Positions 24,697-37,181 of a stretch of 64,000 bases of DNA are shown piece by piece. The translations under genes and the position numbers were made by a program. How positions within the stretch are numbered: the stretch's first letter is position 1; each line of letters opens with the position of its first letter. The notes below the pieces were generated by a model. It made no database searches, was not told the DNA's origin, and was given only the letters and a program-made list of their open reading frames with translations. Source of the stretch: Cristatella mucedo. Taxonomy: Eukaryota > Bryozoa > Phylactolaemata > Cristatellidae. Location: assembly GCA_009760855.2 (NCBI GenBank), contig WPIO01000036.1:1418001-1482000 (forward strand), read 5' to 3'.

Positions 24697-27600
24697 TAGT
24701 TATAGTTATAGTTATAGTTATAGTTATAGTTAAATCAGCCAGCTGTTACGTTACACGTAAGTAGTCATGGCTTTAATCTCTGTTTTGAGGACCAGGAGAG
24801 TCGAGTCTCGTTAGCTGTCAGTTGTTGGATCGCCGCCCCGGAAAACCGGAGACATTTGCTCGAGGCAAAAATCGTCTACTTTTAATCTTGTAGCCTTTCG
24901 TCTGTCTGTATTTTTAAAATTGCCACTAACACCGTGTGCTCCTGGCCACTAGCACTAGCTTGTGCATATTGACCTTGTCTGTGTGAGCTTGTGGACCAGG
25001 TGGGATGCACATGAGTGTGTGTTCGTACTGTTGTGTGTGTGTATGTATGTTTGTGTGTGCGTATATGTGCATTTGTGCTTAAAGACCGTTGGGAACAGAA
25101 GCTTTAGCTCTGCAGGTCCTAGACTGTGGAACTCGCTTCCACAATTCTTATGCAACGACAACTACTCTCCTGCTGCCAACTATGGCTCATCTTTTTCAGC
25201 GGTCCTTAGCTGCTACTTCCATGCTACCCACTACCTCAACTGATCTCCTGACTCTGCTATGCTTTCCACTTTCTCTTTGTTGCGTGGTATGAAGTCTGTT
25301 GGCTACCAAATTCGTACCGAAAGCTGCTTAGTCTGTGAGTGCACTATACAAAACCCTCCTGTGTAACACCCACATAGTCTCTATGGCGTTGTGGAGTTAC
25401 AGCCAGAGGTATATTACCAAAGCCTCTTGCTGCAGAGGCTGCTGGTAACCGAACTCGGTGAAGAGGCATGAGAATGTCGCGAAGCTAGGGAGACCCTGCC
25501 AACTCTCTTACCTAATCAAAGGCATTGTTGAGTGCAGCAAAAGGAAAGCTGACCGGCACAGGTGCATCTGTGATGACGATTGAAACATGCTACGGTCGTC
25601 GACGGTAGCCGGAAGTAGCTGGGGCTGGTGTTTAGGGTTTAGGGAAGTAGCTGGTGCTGGTTTAGGCTGAGCTGGTGGTGCAAGAGCACACTAGGATCAA
25701 GGTGATTGGATACATCGTACCACCTGCTTTTCGGAATCCAACAGTCTACCTCTCTACCTCTACTGTCTTACAAACCTCAAATCCTTTGAAGACCGTACAT
25801 TTAGTTCGTATGCTCCCAAAGCCTGAAACTCCCTCCCGACTTGCGTCAGAACATCCCCTGACTTGACCATATTTAAAAAGAACTTAAAAACACACCTATT
25901 TATGACAGCATTTAGTGGGTCCCTGTGATTCGTCCTTGATGTGCTTATGCGTGCTGAAACTGTGCATGCTGCCACTAACTACATTTGCTTGCTGACCCTG
26001 TGCATGTCACCCCTAATCATGTTATTCATGTTGTTTATCAAGCATGATATTGCTCACCATTCAATTGCATTTCCCTTTGCACAAATGTAAAGCACCTAGA
26101 AAGAGATTAAGTTCTCTGAGGGCGCTTTATCAAGTGCATTATTATTATTATTATAGGCTGGTTCAAGCGAGGTAAGTGACCTATACTGTTTACCTATACC
26201 TCATACGAATTGCAAATCCTTTGGAGAGAGTACCTTTAGTTTGTTTGCACCTAAAGTCTGGAACTCACTTTCTTCTGGCATCACGATATCTCCTGACTCG
26301 TCCAGATTTTAAAAGGAACTAAAAACCATCTATTTATCACAGCATTTAGTGGGTCCCTGTGTTTCAGCCTTTGTGTGCTTGTGCATACTGGCACTGTGCA
26401 TGCTGCCACTAACCATATTTGCAAGCTGACCCTGTGCATGTCAACTCTAAACAGGTTATGCTTGTTATGATTGAGCGTGCTACCACTAACCATTCGATCA
26501 TGCTTTCTTTGCAGCTAATGTACAGTGCCTGGAAAGAGATTGATTTCTCGGAGGCACTATGACAAATGTATTAATATTATTATTATTCAATGACAAGTCG
26601 TGATGGAATAGTGCGTCCAAATTAAGGGCATACCTCACTGGTGTGATGCTAGATGGATCAATTTTTGCTAGATGAGTCAATCTTGAGAGTGAGGCCTTCC
26701 TGCTGTCGGGTGACGATAGGCTTGCCCTAGCTGGGGCAAGCCCTAGCTGGGCTTGCCTGCAGCTGTTGGGCTGGTCTCATCTGCCTTTAAGTATAAGGGA
26801 AGTTCAGAATGTTCAGAACGGAGTCAGGCGGAGTAGTTAGACTAGAGTCTGAGATGTGGATGCCACAATGGAAAGCTTAAGGAGGAAGTGTTTCATGCCG
26901 GAATATTGTAGCTAGGAGTAGGAAGAGACCTAAGAGCAAGTGGCTGGATCGCTGTGTTGTGTTGAAACGCAGTGGCAAGTGATGATACGCTGCTTGTTGG
27001 ATGGCGACCAAGTGCTGGTCGTTGAGAAGCTGTATTCTCGGCGGTGCTACTTTAAATAGCTGCAGTTTTACTGCACAGCCTACAAAAGCAGGTTGGCTGC
27101 TGGCCAGCCAGCAATGCAGGCTCGCGTGGGTTAGTTGCTGGTCGTTCGATTGCAGCCTTAGGAGACCACTAGATGGACTGCTGGGGCGTGCTATCTCGGT
27201 GGGTGCACAGGTTCTGGCCCTCTCGCTAATCAGTTCATTGTGATCAGTAGCTGTGCTGCTCTGCTGTGGGTTGCTGGGAGGAGCAGATAACGTTTGCCTT
27301 TGGTCCTAACTGTCAGTAGTCGCTAATTGGCTGCTGATGGCCCGTTGTTGGCCACCACTTGATGTGACCTCTCTGTGCCCTGGTGCTGGGCAGCAAGAAC
27401 GAACTGCCTTGAGAAGTCAGCCGAGGTATCTATGGGCTGATTCTGCCATGGACTGATTCTGCCATCGGCTGCTCGAAGCAGGTGCCAGCGCGCTGCACTC
27501 CGGCCTTGGTCTTCTTTCCGAGCATTGCCCTAAAGCGGCTTAATCGCAGTGCCTTCTTGCTGGCAAAGCAGTTGACGATCTGACCTAGCTAGACATGTCG

Positions 27601-30600
27601 AAGAAGGCCGAGTTTGCAATGGGCCATAATCTCCTCTGCGGAGGAAATGCATACTGCAGCTTCGCAATCTCAGGTTTTTGCCTGACACTCGGCCGCCTAG
27701 GTTTTTTAAGTAGGAGCCGGTAATGAACTGCTAGGAGATATTCTCGGCTCATAGTTGGCCTTTTTTAATGATTATCGAGTGGTAAGGGTGGGATCCTGCG
27801 CAGCTGGACTGGCTGGTAGAGGGGATGTTCTTTCCGTAAGTTGTTCAGCATCAGCTGGCGCTAACTCATTCGTAAAGTGGCTAGAGAGGGATATAGACTT
27901 TTCTCTTATATAATTAATTTGTATAACACCCGAAGAGATCATAATCTCCCTTCAGCTGCTTCACATATGCCGCTGAGCTCGAGCCCTGTGATCTCTGTCA
28001 TCAAATACATTAACCTTGACCTTGGTCGATGTGAGCACCTTCATCACTGGGCTAAACCAGCGCTTAGGACGCCATGCAAATGTTTTATTACTTACTGTTA
28101 GCCCAAGACGTAATCCGAGCGAAATTGCGTGGAGGCATTCGCAGTGTCACCGACCGGAAAAGTGTGAACGCTTCGGTCGAATATCGACTTTGGCCATCGC
28201 ATTCGTTTAAAGACGAAAGTACTTGTGCAAGGACCGAAGTGCATGTCGCCGACAAGGCTGCATCGTCGGAGATTTCCTGTCCGAGTGTGTTTTCAATACT
28301 GAGTCCCTGAGCCACTGTCGATGGCCAAGTGAGGACCGGTTAATGAAAGCCGCCAGAACCGAGCCGACCCAGCGACTGCAGCGGTCCTGGCTTCACCACC
28401 GCCAGTGCAGCACGTGTTCGCATAGCTCAAGATCGAAAAATATCTTTTCGAACCCGGACAGTTGAGCATATGACCTTTGCCACAACGGCTGCATCCTATA
28501 GTCCTTATTATTAGATGCTGCACACATTCCTTGATTTCTACTGCCACAGCCAGGACAGCAGCTGTCAGCTGAGCACCGCTTCGCACGCAAAGTCGCGACC
28601 TGCACCGGCCGGTGAGCAGCCTAACAGTCCACACCCATCCATGATGTCGAAGTTCGTGGAGAAGTTCGTGCTTTTGCCAGCAGCCAGGGACAGTTACTAT
28701 AATGGCGACCGAGTGCCGGAGTTTACCAATCGCCATTTGAAAATATTTTGGAGCCTTGTCTATGCTCACCGTGTAGTCTGTAGTTTACCCGCTGTCAGGG
28801 CCGGTGCAAGGCATTTTGGTGCCCTATTCGAGATCAGATATCTGGCACGCACCTTCCCACTCATTCTTCCCACTCACACCCTCCCCACCCGCCCAGGATG
28901 AAATAAAACCCAATTTGCAAGGTGTAAAAAAAATTACTATCATACAAACTTACACAAAATACATAAATAACGTGTGCATGTAGTAATACACAGAATGTTA
29001 AAAATTGATGTTCAAAACTGGGCTTTCCTCTACTTTTTTTCTTTTGAATCTTTCTGTTACAGATTCTGCTACCATATCTAGAACAGCCAGCATAATAAAG
29101 ATTAACCTTATAGTTCTCATTGGGACCCTGTACAGCCTCATCCTATGCTTTATAATCAAACAGCCTTCTCTTTTTTTCAATTGTCGTCTTGCTTCAACAG
29201 AGGGTTAAAAATCCAACTCTTTAGCCATTTGAGTTGCAACCACCAATATTTTATGGAAGCTCTCTGCACTGCGGAGAGTACTGCTCCCAGTCTCAAGTGA
29301 GTTTATGTCTGCTGTAGAACCTTGCCTGTGACATTGAACTCAAATAAAATTTTGTACCAGGTAAGAAGCAGTACTATAAATTGAAATTTCGTTATGTTTT
29401 TGGCCAGTATTTGTGCTTCACATCTCGTCATAGCTCCAACCAACCTTTTCTGACTCGTATCTCAATCAGAGCATCATAAGCTTTGTCAAGTTTGTATCTC
29501 AGCGGTTTCAGACCATCTATTCTACTTTCGCATCTTGTTTCACTCAGTGATTTAACCGTAAGATCACTGGCATTGGTGATTTAACTTTTGAGGACTCCCG
29601 ACGCCAAGTAGATGATGAGAAAAAATTGGATATTTTCTGTACCAAACCAAAGAAATTAACAGCCTTCAGGCAAGTCTTTGCTGCACCACTTACACCTAGA
29701 TTCTGGGAGTGACACTGCAAGTTAGATAGAAGGCACGTGGATTTATGTTCAGTATCTTCTTCTGCACTCAATTTTTCTTGCCGTTCTTGTTATTGCCATT
29801 GTCATACCCTTGTCCTTTCATATTTCCAACATCCAATGCCATACTTTAGAGCGTTTATTGAATGCACTTCTGGTCTTGTAACGGGATGAAACCAGGAAAA
29901 TGCTCTGTGATTATCGTTTTGGTTTCACTTTGGTGAACAACACAAATAATCACGGTCATTTGTCCAGCGTGGCTGACATCTGGGGTACAGTCAAGGATAA
30001 CTGACTAATATTTTTCTGACTTGGCTGCCTCTGTTGTCTGATGCTTTATTGTAGAAGTGCAAGTTTGTATTAATTCATTTTAGGTGTCTTTGCCGAAATA
30101 ATATATAAGTTTCTTTGGCAGTCGAGGCCTTCTCGGGTGTTCCGTCATCGTTAGATCAAAGAGGGCCAGAAACTCACCGAATTTGAGAAAGTTTTTATTC
30201 CCAGGCGCAAAGAGCTTTTCATTTGATTGATGGAATGCTACATTCTGAGTTCCATGTATCCCTGCTAATGCAAATGACTGAGGCGCTTTAAGACATGTTT
30301 CCAATATTCCTCTTGTTGCTTAATCTTTTGTTGAATTGTCTCATCTATTGTCTTTTCTTCTGCTAGCCGCACCGCCACTTCCCTCCAAGCTTGGTAATTT
30401 TCTAGGTGTGCTGTAGTTTTCTCATGTGTTGATAAAATTGCAGACAGATTTTTCCAATCTTTGCAGCCACTCTCTCGCATAGACAAGATGCTAGCCTTTT
30501 TGCTGAATAGCTTACAGCAAAAGAAGAATGCTATATCTCTAGATATGAAATACATCAACCTCAGATGGCACATCTCACATGCAGAGCTGCTGGGGGGAGC

Positions 30601-31360
30601 AGCTGTGCTGCTAGGGTTATGATTTGGCTTTTTGTTTTGGCTTCCCTTTGTAACCCTTGGCCCAATTTTGGTCGGCACCAAAAGGTCACTGAGTGGCATT
30701 ATCGAAAAACTCGACCTGTTCGTACTGGACTCAGTGACTTCTCTCTTATTGCGTTTTGCGTGCGACATCGCGGAGAGAGCACGTAGCAGTAGTCAAACGG
30801 TAGCTGCCGCCACGGAGTTTTCCTCCTCTGGTAGATTCAGTATCTTCCAGCCGCTTTTGCTTTCCAGCCGCTTCCGTTCTTGATGAGTGGGGCTTACCCC
30901 CTCTAATATCAGTCTGAATGGCACAGGGATGTGCATCCAGCTCACGGTGAGTCAGCCCTAGCTGATATTCAATTAGGTTTTCCTGGAATGGGAGGCAAAA
31001 GCAAGCTGTGTCGCAAGGCTGTCTGCACCTGCTGTTGCCTTCTGTTGCTTCCCCTTTCTCTCCTCCTCCTTCTTTGCTTCATCTTACGTTGCTTCGTTTG
31101 CTTCATCATTCATTCCTTCTTCCTCTTCCCACTATGCTGACATGGAAGTGGCTGTTAAAGTACGACACGAACCAAACCTGCACTTTTACGACTTGCCCCG
31201 AACTTTACAATATTTGTAGCAAATACGAAGACCTACCTAGTAATCACGGTCTTTCCTCTCCTCGTGCATACTGTCTTTGTGTATTTTTACATGCTGAAAT
31301 CGTGCATTTTATCACTAATTGGCATGCTTCCTTTCAGCTAATGCAAAGTGCTCAGAAAGA

Positions 31361-31419
<59 letters not shown>

Positions 31420-34400
31420 GGTTGCTGTCTGAATGTTTCATTACAATTGCTTCTATTATTATTACTTGTATTGGTATTGCATTGTTTGCAGCCGGTCGAG
31501 AGCAGCGCATTGTCGACGAGGACCTGCAGATGACCGTAGACACTGTACAGACCAAGTGCCCGTACACGGGCACCGAAATGGTGAACCCGGTGAAGAACAA
31601 GCACTGCGGGCACACGTACGATCGTGACGGTATCCTGGACTATATCCGGCAGAAAGCTCGTAGAGCCAAGTACGTGCACTCGTGGGCCGCCCACAAAAGC
31701 GGCTTTCCATTTCCTACTGCCTCCGAATTTCTCTTAGGGGCTAAACTGTTGTTGTTAGAGGGCTGAACCTTGACTTTGCACGAGCCAGCCAATTGCAGCT
31801 GCTGTGGTAGAAGGGACTCTCCCTCCCCTGCACCTCTGGTCCGGTTTGATGAGAGAGGTTGCCTCGGGGCTGCAGCCCACCCCCATTTACATAAACCACC
31901 TATTTTAGTAAGCTGATTTAACAGCCTCATTTTATGTAGCGGCTGAAGAGCCTTTTCTGCTATCACCACCACGCTTGAGCAGTGGTCAATAGTGGATCGA
32001 CCCCTGAAGGACTCGAAGTCTTGACCTGGGTCGTGAAGAGCAAGCACCCTACTGCTGGGGCTAAGAGCCCGTCCACCCGGAAGCACAGTGGCCTCCGGCT
32101 AGCAAAAGCCTGCCTTCTCCCTAGCACCTGCTCTGGAGCCACGCTTGCTTCCGGCCGGTGCTTTGCTTATCTGGGCTATAGTTGTTCCTATCAAGAAGCC
32201 CGGTTGGGGGATTACAAGTGACGAGCCAACATCCTAGCTCTCTAATCACCTTTGGTGTGGCCGGGATCGGACCTGAGCTCCTGGTCTGTTTCTCTCCTGC
32301 CACGGTATCCTCCGCCCCCTCCCCACCCACCCAGCCACACCCACACCCCCCCTGATTTTAGAAAGCAGCTAGGGCCAAGCGTAGGCAGCCTTTGATCATT
32401 TTCAGTCTCGCACACTGAGGACAAGTGAGCCGAACAGCTGCGTTAGGATGACAATCGAGGCACTGAGCCGAAATGGCGCAGCCAGAGCCAGAGCAGCAGC
32501 TGCGAAGCATGGCTGGAGAGAGAGAGAGAGAGTACCTTTAGTTTGTTTGCTCCCAAAGTCTGGAACTCACTTCCTTCTGGCATCACGACATCTCATGCAC
32601 ATCAAGCTCTAGGAGGAAGTGTTTCATGCCGGAATATTGTAGCTAGGAGTAGGAAGAGACCTAAGAGCAAGTGGCTGGATCGCTGTGTTGTGTTGAAACG
32701 CAGTGGCAAGTGATGATACGCTGCTTGTTGGATGGCGACCAAGTGCTGCGAAGCATGGCTGGCCAGAGGATCGCTCGAATGGAGCAACAGCAGCAGTAGA
32801 CTCCGTCTGAGGCCACGTCATCCACCAAGGCACACTCACGTAGAGTTATGTGCCTAGCATGCTCACGTGCCTGAGTGGCCTTCAGTATTTCAGAATGCGA
32901 TAGATAGCCTTGCTGAGGTCGACATCGTGCACGACAGCGAGGCGAGTGAGGAGCCTGGCTGAGTCAGGTGGATGGCGCAAGACGGAGGCCCTAAGTAGCA
33001 GTGCTGGATTGCTGCAGTCGGCAGCTGAAGAAAACATGTCGTGGGCACACGAATTTCGAGGAAGTGTGCTCTGTAATGTAGCCCTCATAGAAATGAGTCG
33101 CGTGAGCTTCGGGTAGCTTCGTCCGAGTGAGGGTTGTTGAATCGAGTCACAGTCTAGCACCCGCAGGCGACCAAGTCTTCTGCCTGCCTCTGCCTACGAC
33201 CGGAAGACGCTGGTGCAGGAGTGAACTGGAGGCTTAAGGAGGTTGGATAAGTAGACTGGTTGAAGCCAGAGAGAATCTTGAAGTCGGTGTCGTACTCGAC
33301 ATGGACCCAGTTAGGGTCAGACAGAAGTGGCAGCAATGCAGTTGACGACAGACGAGAGAAGGTGCTGAGTTTTGCACCGGTTGCAGTCGCTTAATGGCAC
33401 AGGCCAGGAGTCCTGAATAAAGTTACTTGCAGTAACGTAGGTGCAATGTCACAAATGCGTGATCTAGTTTTGCCGCCCCACTAGTGTCTAAGCAGGCCCT
33501 GATTTCGGCCACGTTCCTTAGCTGAAAGTAGGCCATTTGACAGTGGAGGCAGTGTGCCTATCCAATGACAAATCGTTTTGGAATATCACTTCCAGATTAT
33601 GGTCAGCCATCTGAAGTGATGCTCAATAAACCATTCTTGAAGGTGAGCTCTTCCAACTTTCGGGTGACATTAGGCTTACCCATAGCTATTAGGTTGGTCA
33701 TGTCATCGTTAAACCTTAAAAAGTTAGTGGTCATTCAAGTGCAAATGTGATCGATGCAGATAGAATTACCGGTGTCCCGATGTAGATAGAGCTGTGGTCA
33801 TGGGCATAGAAATGAAAGCCAAGATTGTGTATGATGATGATATCGGCATGAGGAAGTGTGTAGAGAGTGGAAAGCAGTAGACTTAAGTTATTTCGTCGTT
33901 GGTGATTGTGGGAGGCTTAGGAATAGGAGGCGGCCTAGTTTGCTACCCCACTGCAGGAGCAAATGCCCTTCTGCCCCCCCCCTCGCCTCTGCCACTAGCT
34001 TCCCTTATTTGTTAGCAGGACCATTCGTACAATATATAGATTGCCTCCTTTGTGTCTTGTATAGTTATTTTTTCGGTGATATATGATGCATAAAATATGG
34101 AGATCGAAGATAAATGCATGTGCAAGTTAATGCAATAGCAAACATGGGCAACTCATGAATATATTTCATCTGTATAGCATCTTAAGAGTAATTAATCTCT
34201 ATTCAGGTGCTTTACAAGTGCTACGGGGCTCGAGCCCACGACCTCGGTCATCAAATACATTCACCTTGACCCCAGTCTTTAATGGTGAGCACCTAAACCA
34301 CTGGGCCAAGCCAGCTGATTTGGCCCAGTGGTTAAGGTGCTAGCCCCGATCAAAGTCTGACTGAGGTCGTAGGCTCGAGCCTCCTGGCATATGTGAAGTG

Positions 34401-36837
34401 CCTGAATAGAGATTAAGTTATCTTAGGGTGCTTATATATATATATATTTATTTATTTAAATATTTATTTATGATCCGAGTTTAACCTGGGGCTTGCTAAT
34501 GTCCTTTAGCCAAATACTTCATTCACTGCTATTAAGTTTTCTCTTAAGCAACTTGTGCTTTCTAGAGCTGTTATGGTGGAATCAAGCAAAGGCAGATAGG
34601 TGTCTGCATAGGAAGATGAGTGTGATTAAAATCTTTTGGTTTTCGGGCCTTCAGCTCGTATGAACCAAACATCTTGAACTTGCTTTCACTTTTTGTCACC
34701 ACCTGCAATGACTTCGGTTCAAATAAGTTTCAGCTCAAGACGCACCTTGTTCCTCTGAGCTCTCCCTCTGCCTCGGTGAACTTTTCTGTTTTGTTCCTGT
34801 GTTCTTTGCATGCTTGCCTGTGTATGATTTAGTGCACGTTACGATTCATAGTTCCTGCTAGCCAACAGTCCTGAGTTTCCTCTTTGAGGTTCCTTTTTGT
34901 CACCTGTCTCAGCATGATACTTGTGAGCCGTTGAACACACATGTAAGCATGGTACCTTGCTTGTGATCTTAGTTATGGCCTCCCTTTCACTGAGTTATAG
35001 AGCACCTGTCTAGAGATATGCTTCTCGTAGGGTGCTATACAAAAGCATTAGTATTACTATTATTATTATTATTATTATTATTATTAGAAGAAGAAGAAGA
35101 TGCCGCCTTCTGTGCCAAGAGGGCCGGGTTCCACTCATGAGACCATCTATAGACCTGTTCTTCTTTTATGGATGCAGAACTGCATTGAAATCCATATTTG
35201 CCTGTTCGTGTTGTATAACTCACCAGCCTCATAATGTCTGCAGAGAGTTGCTTGCCTCGAATCGGACTGCTAGATGCCTCTGGGGGTTCGCTTGCTTGCC
35301 ATGCAGCTGTAGACAACGATAGGAGCTGACAGCTGCAATCCTTGGGCTCACGTGCCCACAACCATCTCGACAGCTTGTGATGCAGCCTCGCAGCCACCTC
35401 ACCGGTAACCAGCAACCAACCTCTGCACTTAGCACTCGTTTAAGCCTTCAACCTCCCCGTTACAACTGTAGGCTGTATTGCCTGCCTCTCAATTGTTTTT
35501 TTAGCTTGATTTTGGTTAAAACATTGGCACCAGCACCTACCCTTTGACCGGGCCAAGCCTTGATCAGATGACCCTCGAGGGCATGAGTGACTTGGTATAG
35601 GTGCACTTAGCTCTGTGACTGCCTGATGTTAACAGGTAACACATGGCAGTCATGAGGGTGTGCATTAGCAGCCAGCCTGACCCACCGAGTTTCCCCCACC
35701 CCTTCCACATAGCCCTGGTCTGACGGCACCAACGAGCACAAGAATGCTTCAGTGTCTATTGCACAATCGATCAAATGGAAATATGTCACCATAGTCTGCC
35801 TTGAGCTTATCTCGGGTTGGCAGCTGGCTGCTTTGATCTTGTCTGCTCAAGCATGCCTTACTCCATTGGCTGTCTTTCTGTTCTGCATTACCCTCTCAGT
35901 CTCCTCTCCCCTCCCTCTCCTGTAGTCTGTTACCTCTCGCGGCAGCTGCCCGTGGGCGCTGCCACTGCAGCCGCCGGGTCTCCACTTTTATGGCTCCACA
36001 ATTATGTCTCCTATTGTGTTTCTCTCTCGGTGTCACATAGGAAATGCTGCCACCACCGGCAGCTGCCCCGAGGCTGAGCCTGCTCACTCGAGGAGCCAGC
36101 CAGAGCTGTTGTGAGCTCCTTCAGACGAGTCTTGAGCAGCGAGTCTTGAGCAGTTCCTACTTCGTGCTTCTCGTCGGTCGGTCGGCTCTCTCCTTTACAC
36201 CCCTCGAGGGCCGGTGCTGCTCGAGCACCGGCTGCTGGTCTGCGCGTCATGCCAAAGCGCTGGCTTGGTGCTGTCGTCCAGCTCAGCTCAGCTTCAAAGC
36301 TTCGTTTCACCTTCCTCGCGCCGAGCGTGCTCGCTGCATGGAGGTGTGGCCCTTGAGCCGAGCAATGACTAGCCAGCAGTGGTGACTAGCCAGCTGGAGC
36401 ATGCTGCAGTGATCCCGATCGACTGCTGCTCGACCTCCGACTGTCCCTCCACTGTCATCTCACTCGACATGTTGCACCCTCGAGATGTGCACTGGCTGGC
36501 TGGCAGGTGGGCAGGTGTCCTATGGACTGGATGTGTGTATGCTTTGGGGGGGAGTGAGGGGGCCAATTAGCAGCTGCCACCATCCCCTGCCCCCAGAGGC
36601 ATGCTGTCACGAGATAAAGACGGAGATAAACAGCAGCAGCCGACCGACCTGCCCGATCCAATTATTAGATGGAGCTGGACTGATGGCGCAACCATGGAGC
36701 TCCCTGTACGACCTTCACTCTTTCTCCTCCTCCACTCTGCACGTGCTGACTGCTGCCCAGTGATGATGTAACTACTTCTCGATGGGGGGCAGGTGGCAGC
36801 CTGTGTACCCTCTCGTGTTACCATTAGCTCTCTCCCT

Positions 36838-36879
<42 letters not shown>

Positions 36880-37150
36880 GGCTCTGTACCTAATCATCTT
36901 GTGATATTGAGGTCAAGAGGGTGACTGCTCACACAGGGTCGTCTTTTTGCAGCTCTAGCTACCTGCTAGCACTACCACTGCAAGCAGCTCTTTCGTGAAT
37001 ATATGCATGACCGGGTCTGAAATTCGTAGGCATTATATGGTATGTGTGCTTGTACATAGCATTACTTGTACATTAGACAGTTATATGTAGCATATTTTTA
37101 TGAATAAACGCTCACCCGCCGGTCTTAGCCCAGGGTAAGGTGCTCTCTCA

Positions 37151-37181
<31 letters not shown>

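Noticed and set aside
25630-25650. Telomere-like TTTAGGG units
   Set aside because: Only about two units; not an array.
31008-31766. 252-codon frame treated as one protein
   Set aside because: Only 31492-31669 is coding; the rest is a CT repeat and intron that happen to stay open.
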